Assembly (NCBI GenBank): GCA_005800405.1
Contig: SYFN01000023.1
Span: 1-8,649, forward strand
DNA: 8,649 nucleotides
Source of the DNA: Burkholderiales bacterium
GTDB taxonomy: Bacteria > Pseudomonadota > Gammaproteobacteria > Burkholderiales > Burkholderiaceae_D
Direction of reading: 5' to 3'
Position 1 is the first letter of the stretch, and each line of letters opens with the position of its first letter. Below the pieces are notes generated by a model, which saw nothing but the letters and a program-made list of their open reading frames with translations, did no database searches and was not told the origin of the DNA. The translations under genes and the position numbers were made by a program. Shown here in pieces: positions 1-7,248 of the stretch.

Positions 1-422
1 ATCCTGCAGAGCGCGAACGTCTGCTGCGTGAACCAGCTCTGATCAAGTCCTGCGTGGAAGAAGTGCTGCGTTATGAAAGCTCGAATCAGCTCGGTAACCG
101 AATCACCACCGAGGCGGTTCAAGTAGGTGACGTAACGATGGCGCCGCACGCCCGCGTGACGCTCTGCATCGGTGCAGCCAATCGCGACCCGGCACAGTTC
201 GACGATCCCGAGCGTTTTGACATCACCCGTAATCCCAACCGCCATCTGGCGTTTGCCAGCGGCACGCATGCCTGTGTCGGCATGAGTCTGGCGCGGCTGG
301 AGGGTCAGGTCGCGATCGGACGTTTGATGGCGCGCTTTCCGAATTACGTTATCAAGGATGCGGTGCGTAGCCCGCGAGTGCGCTTTCGCGGTTTTTTAGG
401 CTTGCCTGCAACGCTTCGGTAA
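1..422 (+). CDS. Cytochrome P450, C-terminal part (5' end outside window)
   Basis: This is the C-terminal ~140 residues of a bacterial soluble-type cytochrome P450, a haem-thiolate monooxygenase. The frame is open from base 3, so the gene starts before the window and the GTG at 54 is an internal Val codon. The visible landmarks are in family order: the K-helix ExxR motif (EEVLR, from base 57), a meander-region PERF (about 207-218), and the haem-binding loop FASGTHACVG, whose Cys codon at 273-275 supplies the axial thiolate. The haem-loop helix MSLARLEGQVAIG follows, and the protein ends with the usual short beta-rich tail (RFRGFLGLPATLR). Nothing in this part looks damaged. Substrate and redox partner cannot be judged because the substrate-recognition regions are missing. 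The gene converges with rmuC, 48 bases away; I see no clear terminator hairpin between them, only T-rich stretches. Confidence 0.95.
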   Translation, partial: PAERERLLREPALIKSCVEEVLRYESSNQLGNRITTEAVQVGDVTMAPHARVTLCIGAANRDPAQFDDPERFDITRNPNRHLAFASGTHACVGMSLARLEGQVAIGRLMARFPNYVIKDAVRSPRVRFRGFLGLPATLR

Positions 423-470
423 TTGAGTTCGTATTTTTATTTTCAGGATCCAGTGTCTTTTTAGGCGCGC

Positions 471-1847
471 TCAGGCCGACTCATCCTGCTGGGTTGCAGC
501 CTCGCCAGCGCTATCGTTGGAGGCGGTTGGCGGTAGATAATCCAATTCCAGATCCGCCTTGTCGACCAGACTTTGCGGCAGCGCTTTCTGCACCGCGACA
601 CCGAGCTGTTCGAAATCACGTGCACGCTTGATTACATTGCCCGGCCCACTGTAAAACTGGCCAAAGGCGCTTTGATACGACGCCTTGGCTGAATCAAGCT
701 TGCGGCCAAGCTCTTCCATGGTCTTGATAAAGCCAGCGAGTTTTTTATATAACTGCGCGGCGCTGTCGGCCAACTTGGCACTGTGAATATTCTGGTTCTC
801 GTGACGCCAGAGCTGGCGAACAATATTCAGACTGGTCAGCAGAGTCGTGGGTGTTGCGACGAGCACGTTTTGCTGCAAGGCTTGCTGAAACAAGGTTTCA
901 TCAGCGCGCAAGGCTTCAACGAAAGCCGACTCGACGGGAATGAACATGAACACCATCTCAGGCGAGTTTAGATCATCAAGCTCGAAGTAGCGACGGTCGG
1001 ATAACTCGGCGATACGATCAGCGATTGCCTGCACGTGGTCTTTCAGTGCCTGTTTGCGTTCGAATTCATCTTCTGCATTCACGTAGCGCGTGTAGGCGTT
1101 GAGCGAGACTTTTGCGTCGACGATCAAATGTTTTTGCTGCGGCAGATAGACGATGACATCCGGGCGTTGCTTGCCCTCCTCGGTGTTAAAGCTGACTTCG
1201 CGACGGTAGTCACGATCAAGCTGCAGACCGGATCGTGCGAGTACGTTCTCGAGTACCAGCTCGCCCCAGTTGCCCTGCTTTTTTGCATGGCCTTTGAGCG
1301 CGGTCGCCAGATCATGCGCTTCTTCACTCATCTGACGGTTCAGTTCTTTGAGCTGCGCAAGCTCGGCCTTGAGTGCTGCCTGCTGCTGCGCATCCTGATA
1401 GTGTATTTCCTCTACACGAGATTTGAATTCATTGAGTCTTTCCCGGAATGGCGTGAGCACCTGACCCAGACTCTCGAGATTTTGCTCGCTGAATCGTTTG
1501 GTCTTGTCTTCCAGGATGCTGTTGGCGAGATTCTGGAATTCCTCCGTCAATGCCTTTTTGCCGGACTCGGTCATTTCACGCAGCAGCGCGATTTTTTCTT
1601 CTGCCTGTTTGCGTTCTTCTTCCAGGCGCGTACCCCCGCTGGCCAGTTCACGATCCAGCACGGAGAGCTGCTCGCGCAGTTGCTGATTTTCTTGCAGCAG
1701 GCGTGCATGCTGGCCCTCGAGTGCACGCAGCCGCTCTTGCTGAATGGCCTGCTGCGCGCTCTGCTGGCTGCGCACGAGCAGCGCGGCGACGACACCACCG
1801 GCCACAATACCCATGACAAGCGCAATACTGACAAACAATAGATCCAT
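471..1847 (-). CDS. rmuC: RmuC family DNA recombination protein
   Basis: RmuC proteins limit inversions at short inverted repeats in E. coli and carry a PD-(D/E)xK nuclease-like fold. This one is 458 residues, close to the E. coli length (about 475). It begins with one hydrophobic helix (residues ~2-25), which probably anchors it in the inner membrane. A long Gln/Glu/Leu-rich coiled coil follows (~30-180). The RmuC core comes next: GNWGELVLENVLARSGL (~192-208), RPDVIVYLP with Asp230, and HLIVDAKVSLNAY with Asp244 and Lys246 in a D-x-K arrangement, then MFIPVESAF (~301-309). The C-terminus is an acidic, Gln-rich tail. I chose the ATG at 1847 because GGAG lies 6 bases upstream; an in-frame TTG at 1859 would overlap that site. 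The gene is divergent from the NERD helicase. The family is certain; the nuclease activity is inferred from the fold. Confidence 0.95.
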   Translation of the reverse strand: MDLLFVSIALVMGIVAGGVVAALLVRSQQSAQQAIQQERLRALEGQHARLLQENQQLREQLSVLDRELASGGTRLEEERKQAEEKIALLREMTESGKKALTEEFQNLANSILEDKTKRFSEQNLESLGQVLTPFRERLNEFKSRVEEIHYQDAQQQAALKAELAQLKELNRQMSEEAHDLATALKGHAKKQGNWGELVLENVLARSGLQLDRDYRREVSFNTEEGKQRPDVIVYLPQQKHLIVDAKVSLNAYTRYVNAEDEFERKQALKDHVQAIADRIAELSDRRYFELDDLNSPEMVFMFIPVESAFVEALRADETLFQQALQQNVLVATPTTLLTSLNIVRQLWRHENQNIHSAKLADSAAQLYKKLAGFIKTMEELGRKLDSAKASYQSAFGQFYSGPGNVIKRARDFEQLGVAVQKALPQSLVDKADLELDYLPPTASNDSAGEAATQQDESA

Positions 1848-1853
1848 GCCATT

Positions 1854-1857
1854 CTCC
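1854..1857 (-). promoter_or_regulatory. Ribosome binding site of rmuC
   Basis: On the minus strand GGAG is followed by a 6-base spacer and then the ATG at 1847. This decides the rmuC start in favour of ATG 1847 over the in-frame TTG at 1859, which overlaps the site. Confidence 0.7.
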
Positions 1858-1894
1858 AAACACTCATGCGCAGAAGTTTACCAGCTGCACTGGC

Positions 1895-1900
1895 TACAAT
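1895..1900 (+). promoter_or_regulatory. Candidate -10 box for the NERD helicase gene
   Basis: TACAAT matches five of six bases of the sigma-70 -10 consensus. It would place transcription start near 1907, giving a 5' leader of about 22 bases before the ATG at 1929. No good -35 hexamer is visible at 16-18 bases, so the promoter is weak, activator-dependent or not real. It lies in the 81-base gap that must also hold the rmuC promoter on the opposite strand. Confidence 0.3.
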
Positions 1901-1928
1901 AAGGCCTCCGAACCGATGAGCTATCTCC

Positions 1929-3575
1929 ATGGCGCATATCCAACCCGAAGGCTGGCGTGAAATGGCTGTCACCGGCGCAGCACAACGCGAGATCGAAACA
2001 CTGCATCTGCTCGCTGCCAGACTCTCAGACGACTACACCGTATTCCATGGTGTGCACTGGACGCACGTCGAGCAGGGCTATTCTGCCTATGCCGACATTG
2101 ATTTCATCATCGTCGGACCGGATGGACGCACCTTGCTGATTGAACAGCAATCCGGTTTTCTGACCGAGACAGATCAGGGGCTCGCCAAAAAACGACCGGG
2201 TACCGACAAGCCGCACCTGATACAGCAGCAGATCATGCGGCCGCTGTCGGTGCTGCGTCGACGATTTGGCCAGCAAGCTGAACCGCTGCTGATCGATTAT
2301 GTGCTGTACTGCCCGGATCACGAGATCAAGCGTCCGGAAGCCGCGGGCATCGCACCCGAACGCATTGTTGATGCCAGTCGTCGCGATCAGCTGGCGAGCA
2401 TGATTCTTCAGATGTTGCCGGAGACGGGCAAAACAGCGCAGCGCGATCGCGTGCTGCGTTTTTTCGGCAATGTACTGCAGCTGGTGCCGGACCCAAGCAG
2501 CATGATCGGTCAGGCGAATGCGCTGGTCACGCGCCTCTCGGGCGGGCTGGCCACTTGGGCACGGCAACTCGAGTTCTCGCCTTTTCGTCTGCGCGTCAAA
2601 GGTACCGCGGGAAGCGGCAAGACGCAGCTGGCGCTGGCCGAATTTTCCGACGCTCTGGCGCGCGGCTTGCACCCCTTGTACGTGTCATACAACCGCCCTC
2701 TTGCCGATCACGTTCGCACGCTCTTGCCTGAAGGCGGTATGGTGGCGAGTTTTCATCAGCTGTGTGACCGCTTTGCGCGCGACTCGGGTATCACGCCGGA
2801 TTATCGCGATCCTGCCGTTTGGCGCAGTTTCGAACAGACGCTGGCCGACAGTCCGCTGTCAGCAGACTGGCAATTCGATCTGATGATTGTGGATGAGGGT
2901 CAGGATTTCTCTGACAGCTGGCGCGATACCTTGCTGCGTTTGCTGAAACCTGACGGTCGTGCGCTATGGCTGGAAGACCCCATGCAAAATCTCTACGGTC
3001 GTGATGCCGTATCACTACCCGGTTGGGTGAACTTGCATGCCTGGTCCAATTTCCGCAGTCCGAGGCATATCGTTGACCTGCTGTCTTCAATCGCGCCGAC
3101 AGATACCACGATAGAAGCAGCGAGCCCGTTTGCCGGAGCCGGGATCGAGCTGCTGACCTATGCGCACGACAACCCCGGCGCACTGCAAACGCAGACCCGA
3201 CAGGCGATCACTCGCTGTCTGGCGGCGGGCTATGCGCGCAGCGATATGGCGATCGTGAGTTTTCGCGGTCGTGAACATTCTGCATTGCTCAATCTCGATA
3301 CGCTGGGTCAGCATCTGCTCAAATCGTTCAAGGGCAGCTACGATTTGTTTGGCAATCCCGAGTTTCGCGAGGGCGAGTTGCTGACCGAATCAGTCTATCG
3401 CTTCAAGGGTCAATCCGCACCCGCCGTCATTTTCACGGAAATCGATTTCGACACAATGGACGAGAAAAGCTTTCGCAAACTCTTCGTTGGCATGACGCGA
3501 GCACGAATGAAGCTAGTTCTGGTCATGTCCGAACGCGCAGCTCAACAGCTACCGATGGGTAGTCTCCAAAGGTGA
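1929..3575 (+). CDS. NERD-domain superfamily I helicase (UvrD/PcrA-like)
   Basis: The 548-residue protein fuses an N-terminal NERD (nuclease-related) domain to a compact superfamily I helicase. NERD, residues ~15-165: GAAQREIETLHLLAARL, then ADIDFIIVGPDG with Asp58, then LLIEQQSGFL with Glu72. The Lys expected in the E-x-K position is Gln74, so nuclease activity is doubtful. Helicase motifs: Walker A GTAGSGKT 225-232; ASFHQLCDRF ~273-282 (motif Ia region); Walker B DEGQDF 322-327; motif III LEDPMQNLYGR 348-358; motif IV NFRSPRHI 374-381; motif V VYRFKGQSAPAVIF 489-502; motif VI LFVGMTRARMKLVLV 518-532. All ATPase motifs look intact. It is shorter than UvrD (about 720 residues), with only small insertions. 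The start is ATG 1929; an in-frame ATG at 1962 with GAAGG 10 bases upstream is an alternative that removes 11 residues. Role: ATP-driven DNA unwinding or translocation, probably in repair; the exact function is unknown. Confidence 0.88.
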   Translation: MAHIQPEGWREMAVTGAAQREIETLHLLAARLSDDYTVFHGVHWTHVEQGYSAYADIDFIIVGPDGRTLLIEQQSGFLTETDQGLAKKRPGTDKPHLIQQQIMRPLSVLRRRFGQQAEPLLIDYVLYCPDHEIKRPEAAGIAPERIVDASRRDQLASMILQMLPETGKTAQRDRVLRFFGNVLQLVPDPSSMIGQANALVTRLSGGLATWARQLEFSPFRLRVKGTAGSGKTQLALAEFSDALARGLHPLYVSYNRPLADHVRTLLPEGGMVASFHQLCDRFARDSGITPDYRDPAVWRSFEQTLADSPLSADWQFDLMIVDEGQDFSDSWRDTLLRLLKPDGRALWLEDPMQNLYGRDAVSLPGWVNLHAWSNFRSPRHIVDLLSSIAPTDTTIEAASPFAGAGIELLTYAHDNPGALQTQTRQAITRCLAAGYARSDMAIVSFRGREHSALLNLDTLGQHLLKSFKGSYDLFGNPEFREGELLTESVYRFKGQSAPAVIFTEIDFDTMDEKSFRKLFVGMTRARMKLVLVMSERAAQQLPMGSLQR

Positions 3576-3588
3576 GAGCTGGCGCAGA

Positions 3589-3597
3589 TGGTAAAAT
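3589..3597 (+). promoter_or_regulatory. Candidate extended -10 promoter for the IorB-like gene
   Basis: The bases TGG-TAAAAT fit the extended -10 pattern TGn-TATAAT with one mismatch in the hexamer. No -35 is needed for this promoter type, and none is seen. Transcription would start near 3604, about 30 bases before the ATG at 3635. The box sits in the loop of an imperfect inverted repeat (GAGCTG 3576-3581 with CAGCTC 3601-3606, plus GCA 3584-3586 with TGC 3597-3599), which could be an operator. Confidence 0.35.
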
Positions 3598-3620
3598 GCA
3601 CAGCTCAAAACCCCCTCTGT

Positions 3621-3626
3621 GAGGAG
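3621..3626 (+). promoter_or_regulatory. Ribosome binding site of the IorB-like gene
   Basis: GAGGAG lies 8 bases before ATG 3635, a strong Shine-Dalgarno match that fixes the start. Part of it can pair with CCTC at 3614-3617 across a 3-base loop, a 4-bp hairpin too weak to matter much by itself. Confidence 0.75.
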
Positions 3627-3634
3627 CCGAGACC

Positions 3635-5797
3635 ATGACCGCAGTATCCAAGCATTCCGCACGCCGTAGCTTTTTGAAGCAATCCGCAGCACTCAGCGGC
3701 GCCTTTGTCCTGGGCTTGCAGGCAGGCACGTCGGGGACGGCACTGGCCGCTGAATCAGGTGTCGCGCCGGAGGTGACCCACTGGATCGTCATTCAGCCGG
3801 ATGACACGGTCATTATCCGTATCGCCCGCTCGGAGCTGGGTCAGGGTTCTTTCACGGGCTTGGCGCAGCTGTTGGCCGAAGAGCTGGAATGCGACTGGGA
3901 CAAGGTCAAGCCTGAATATGCCGATGTGAACATGCACATGCGCCGCAACCGGATTTTCAAGGACATGTCGACCGGCGGCAGCCGCGGCATACGGGATTCA
4001 CATGAATATGTGCGTCAGGGCGGTGCTGCCGCCCGCGAAATGCTGATCGCCGCCGCTGCGCAGCAATGGAATGTACCTGCATCGGAATGCCGTGTGAACA
4101 AAGGTGTCGTGACGCATCCCTCGGGCAAAACCGCGCGCTATGGTGAACTGGCGGGCCTTGCCGCCACCCTGCCGGTGCCAGCCGCTCCCCGTTTGAAAGA
4201 TCCGAAAAACTGGAAGCTGATCGGTACATCGCCCGCACGCTTTGACATACCCGCCAAGGTCAATGGCTCGCAAGTCTATGCGGCCGATGTGCGTCTCCCG
4301 GGCATGTTGCATGCGTCGATCCTGCAGAGTCCGGTGTTCGGTGGCTTCTTAAAGCGCTATGACGATGCGGCAGCAAAAAAAATGCCGGGTGTGAAGCATA
4401 TCGTCAGCGCCGAAGAATGGATCGCCGTTGTCGCCGACAACTGGTGGCAGGCGAACAAGGCACTCAAAGCCATCAAACCTGAATGGGAAAACGGCGAAAA
4501 AGGCAAAATCTCCAGCGCTTCGATCATGGCGTACATGCGTGAAGGTCTCGAAGCAAAAGAAGTACCGATTGCGCGCAAGGATGGCGATGCCCGCAGCGCA
4601 CTGGCAGGCGCGTACAAAGTGCTCGAAGCCGAGTACACCACAGGCTTTGTGAATCACTGCACGATGGAACCGCAGACAGCCACAGCTATCTATACAGCCG
4701 ATCGACTCGATGTGTGGGTCGGTACGCAAAATGGTGAAGCTTCGGCAGCAGCGGCATCCGAATCCGGCGGGTTAGCGCTCGACAAAGTGTATATCCACAA
4801 AATGCACGCAGGTGGTGGCTTTGGCCGGCGTGGCCCGCATCAGGACTACGTAAAGCAGGCCGTCAAAATCGCCAAGGCAATACCGGGCACGCCAGTGCGC
4901 CTGCAATGGTCACGCGAGGAAGATATGCGTCAGGGTCGCTATCGTCCGGTCACCCTCGTGAAACTGCGCGGTGGCCTGGATGAAAAAGGTAACTGGGTGG
5001 GCTGGGAAGTGCGTCAGTCGGATCAGTCGATTGCAGTGACCGTATATCCGCAGTTTGTGAAGGATGGCGTCGACCAGATCAATACGCGTGTATTCAGAGA
5101 CAACCCCTATGCAGTGCCTAACTTTACGAACGAATACATGATCCGCGATCTGCATGTACCGCCTGGGTTCTGGCGTGCAGTCGCTCATACCAATAATCCG
5201 TTTTATCGCGAATGCTTTATCGATGAACTCGCGCGCGCGGCAGGTAAAGACCCCTACCAGTTCCGTCGTCCTCTGCTGGAAGGCAAAAAAGATCAGGCGG
5301 TACTGGATGCCGTCGCCAAAGCCATAGGTTGGGATAAGCCGGCAGCCAAAGATATCCATCGTGGCATTGCAGTGGTCGACTCGTACGGCAGCTTTACTGC
5401 GGCCGCTGTTGAGCTGTCGGTCAGCAAAGGGTCGGTGATTGATGTTAAACGGGTCGCGGTGGCGATTGATAGCGGCCATGTGGTGCATCCGGATGCAGTC
5501 AAGGCCCAGATCGAAGGTGGCATAGTCTGGGGATTATCGGCGCTGATGTTTGAAGACATCACCATCGATCAGGGCCGCGTGGTGCAAAGCAATTTCGCCG
5601 ACTATCCACTGGCACGCATCATGCACGCACCTGAGGTGATCTCGGTGCTGGTACCGACAGGCGGCTTCTGGGGTGGAGTTGGCGAACCGCCGATTGGTGG
5701 CGTCATTCCCGCGATGGTCAATGCCTTGTTCAAAGCGACCGGCAAGCGCATTCGCTCTTTGCCACTGCGGCATCACGGTTTCAGATACACGGCTTGA
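3635..5797 (+). CDS. Tat-exported molybdopterin oxidoreductase subunit, IorB-like
   Basis: This 720-residue protein is the molybdopterin-binding large subunit of a xanthine dehydrogenase-family hydroxylase, closest in layout to isoquinoline 1-oxidoreductase beta and related periplasmic aldehyde dehydrogenases. A twin-arginine signal is clear: ARRSFLK (residues 9-15), a hydrophobic stretch (16-30) and a likely cut near ALA-AE (~38). Export would be of the folded, cofactor-loaded protein to the periplasm. In IorB-type order, an N-terminal segment with LGQGSFTG (68-75) precedes the a/b hammerhead domain (~205-290, AKVNGSQVYAADVRLPGMLH). The cofactor loop HAGGGFGRRG is at 391-400, and GGVGEPPIGG at 680-689 carries the catalytic Glu684. 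Such subunits normally work with a small 2x[2Fe-2S] IorA-type protein and a cytochrome c, but neither is adjacent. Substrate is unknown. The gene appears intact and has its own promoter candidate and a strong terminator. Confidence 0.92.
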   Translation: MTAVSKHSARRSFLKQSAALSGAFVLGLQAGTSGTALAAESGVAPEVTHWIVIQPDDTVIIRIARSELGQGSFTGLAQLLAEELECDWDKVKPEYADVNMHMRRNRIFKDMSTGGSRGIRDSHEYVRQGGAAAREMLIAAAAQQWNVPASECRVNKGVVTHPSGKTARYGELAGLAATLPVPAAPRLKDPKNWKLIGTSPARFDIPAKVNGSQVYAADVRLPGMLHASILQSPVFGGFLKRYDDAAAKKMPGVKHIVSAEEWIAVVADNWWQANKALKAIKPEWENGEKGKISSASIMAYMREGLEAKEVPIARKDGDARSALAGAYKVLEAEYTTGFVNHCTMEPQTATAIYTADRLDVWVGTQNGEASAAAASESGGLALDKVYIHKMHAGGGFGRRGPHQDYVKQAVKIAKAIPGTPVRLQWSREEDMRQGRYRPVTLVKLRGGLDEKGNWVGWEVRQSDQSIAVTVYPQFVKDGVDQINTRVFRDNPYAVPNFTNEYMIRDLHVPPGFWRAVAHTNNPFYRECFIDELARAAGKDPYQFRRPLLEGKKDQAVLDAVAKAIGWDKPAAKDIHRGIAVVDSYGSFTAAAVELSVSKGSVIDVKRVAVAIDSGHVVHPDAVKAQIEGGIVWGLSALMFEDITIDQGRVVQSNFADYPLARIMHAPEVISVLVPTGGFWGGVGEPPIGGVIPAMVNALFKATGKRIRSLPLRHHGFRYTA

Positions 5798-5837
5798 TGA
5801 CGGTAACTCACCATTACCTCACTGCAGAGCAAGTATG

Positions 5838-5868
5838 AAAAATGGGCCCATTCGGGGCCCATTTTTTT
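5838..5868. terminator. Bidirectional rho-independent terminator
   Basis: ATGGGCCC (5842-5849) and GGGCCCAT (5855-5862) form a perfect 8-bp GC-rich stem with a 5-base loop (ATTCG). Flanking A and T runs extend it to 12 bp (5838-5866). A 7-base T run (5862-5868) follows on the plus strand, and the A run gives a T run on the minus strand. It therefore serves both convergent genes, the IorB-like gene on + and the TerC-family gene on -. Confidence 0.93.
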
Positions 5869-5895
5869 CGACAAAGGCCAGCTGCGAATGATTCG

Positions 5896-6975
5896 TCAGT
5901 CGTTGTCCTCGACCCCCTCCGCATGTATCTTGCGGTAGTGCAGTGAAGACCACACCGATGCAGCAATGAAGGCGATACCGATCAGGCCCGTGATGATCTC
6001 GGGTACGTGAAATTTCATGGTGATGAACATGATCAGTGCCAGAATGCCGATGGCATAATGCGCGCCGTGTTCGAGATAGACGTACTCGTCCAGGGTGCCC
6101 TGCTTGACCAGATAAACTGTGGTTGACCGCACGAACATGGCACCAATCGCCAGACCCAGCATGATGATCACGACATCGTTGGTGATTGCAAAAGCGCCGA
6201 TCACGCCATCGAATGAAAAGGAGGCATCCAGTATCTCGAGATATAAAAAGCCACCGATGCTGCCGCTCTTGACGACCTTCGCCAGATCGCCACCCTCGGC
6301 ATCTTTTTTCTCCAGCATGTTGCTGAGGATATCGACACCCACGTAGACGATGATGCCCCACACACCGGCGGTAAGAACGACCAGATGATTGGATTCTTCT
6401 GCCAGCGTCAGACTGCCCAGCACCACCAGCAAGGCAATAAAAATAGGTACCTCTTGTATCTTCCCATAGCCGGACATTTTTTCTTCGACGTGACCGAGCC
6501 AGTGCAGCTCCTTGTCTTCATCAAAAATGAAGTTCATGAATACCAGCAGCAGGAAGACACCGCCAAAGGCAGCAACCTCATCATGGTGCTTGGTCAGGTA
6601 GCTTGAAAATTCGTGCGGACTGTGCAAAGCCAGGTTCCAGACCTCGGCAGCACCCAGATCAGCCGTCTGTGCAACGATCACCAACGGGAAAAACAGCCGC
6701 ATACCGAAGACCGCGACAATCATACCGACCGTCAGAAACAACTTTTGCCAGAATTCATCCCAGTTTTTGAGGACAGAGGCATTCACCACCGCGTTATCAA
6801 ACGACAGCGAGACTTCCATGATGCCGAGGATAAGCGCAACCCCGAAGGCAGTGAGTGCGCCCGTGACACCCCCATGTTCGAAACCCCACCATGTGGCTAG
6901 CGACAGGCAGATGATTGCAACAAAGATCGAACCGCTAAAGTGCCTCACTACAAATCTCCAGAATATGTTTTTCAT
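5896..6975 (-). CDS. DUF475 / TerC-superfamily integral membrane protein
   Basis: This is a 359-residue polytopic membrane protein of the DUF475 group within the TerC superfamily. TerC relatives are linked to tellurite resistance and to metal-ion (notably manganese) export. The family's two related acidic membrane motifs are present: EVSLSFDNAVVNASVLK (Glu54, Asp60) and DASFSFDGVIGAF (Asp250, Asp256), probably the ion-coordinating pair. Other landmarks are FGMRLFFPLVIV (~90-101), FDEDKELHWLGHVEEK (~151-166) and TLAEESNHLV (~190-199). Several hydrophobic segments cover most of the length, and the C-terminus is acidic and cytosolic-looking. I chose ATG 6975 because MKNIFWRFVVRHFSGS is a plausible start and the upstream in-frame extension to a TTG at 7020 looks non-coding. 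No Shine-Dalgarno sequence precedes this ATG; instead a perfect hairpin abuts it. Substrate is not known. Confidence 0.9.
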   Translation of the reverse strand: MKNIFWRFVVRHFSGSIFVAIICLSLATWWGFEHGGVTGALTAFGVALILGIMEVSLSFDNAVVNASVLKNWDEFWQKLFLTVGMIVAVFGMRLFFPLVIVAQTADLGAAEVWNLALHSPHEFSSYLTKHHDEVAAFGGVFLLLVFMNFIFDEDKELHWLGHVEEKMSGYGKIQEVPIFIALLVVLGSLTLAEESNHLVVLTAGVWGIIVYVGVDILSNMLEKKDAEGGDLAKVVKSGSIGGFLYLEILDASFSFDGVIGAFAITNDVVIIMLGLAIGAMFVRSTTVYLVKQGTLDEYVYLEHGAHYAIGILALIMFITMKFHVPEIITGLIGIAFIAASVWSSLHYRKIHAEGVEDND

Positions 6976-6977
6976 CG

Positions 6978-7001
6978 GTGAATCAAGGTTGCTTGATTCA
7001 C
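6978..7001 (-). repeat. Perfect 10-bp inverted repeat abutting the TerC-family start codon
   Basis: On the plus strand GTGAATCAAG (6978-6987) and CTTGATTCAC (6992-7001) are perfectly complementary around a 4-base GTTG loop. In the minus-strand mRNA the hairpin ends 2 bases before the ATG at 6975. It occupies the place where a ribosome binding site should be, and no GGAG-like sequence is visible there. It could be a translation-control hairpin or a DNA operator. The repeat is certain; its function is inferred. Confidence 0.6.
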
Positions 7002-7248
7002 GGCAACGAGAGGATACCAAATCGGTGGGACCAGCGGCCTATGCTTGACCAAAATAAGTCCAGATCGGGGCAGCCAAGAAAGCGCTGATTGCATCACACT
7101 ACAAACGATGGTGACTTCGACCTTGATGCCAGGCCCTTGATTTCTCAGCCTCCGCGTCGCACAGCCGCGCTGGCTCACCATCAAATGCCGATGGATTCAG
7201 CACCCTTAACTCATTGTTATTACTGAAATTTTTCAATCATTGCAGGCA

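Noticed and set aside
423..470. Terminator between the P450 and rmuC genes
   Set aside because: T-rich runs are present, but no stable hairpin precedes them on either strand.
1035..1841. Plus-strand open frame of 268 codons antisense to rmuC
   Set aside because: It lies wholly opposite rmuC, whose coiled-coil codon use rarely yields stops on the other strand. The translation is rich in Phe, Cys and Leu with no recognisable motif.
1848..1859. TTG start for rmuC at 1859
   Set aside because: The GGAG ribosome binding site overlaps this codon and is well placed for ATG 1847.
2025..2672. Minus-strand open frame of 215 codons inside the helicase gene
   Set aside because: It is antisense to the NERD domain and Walker A coding sequence, which are clearly real; the translation shows no family motif.
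4910..5488. Minus-strand open frame of 192 codons inside the IorB-like gene
   Set aside because: It is a shadow of the well-supported plus-strand gene, rich in His, Arg and Ile with no motif.
7002..7200. yybP-ykoY manganese riboswitch before the TerC-family gene
   Set aside because: It was expected from the family, but I could not find the conserved loop sequences on the minus strand. A covariance-model search would settle it.
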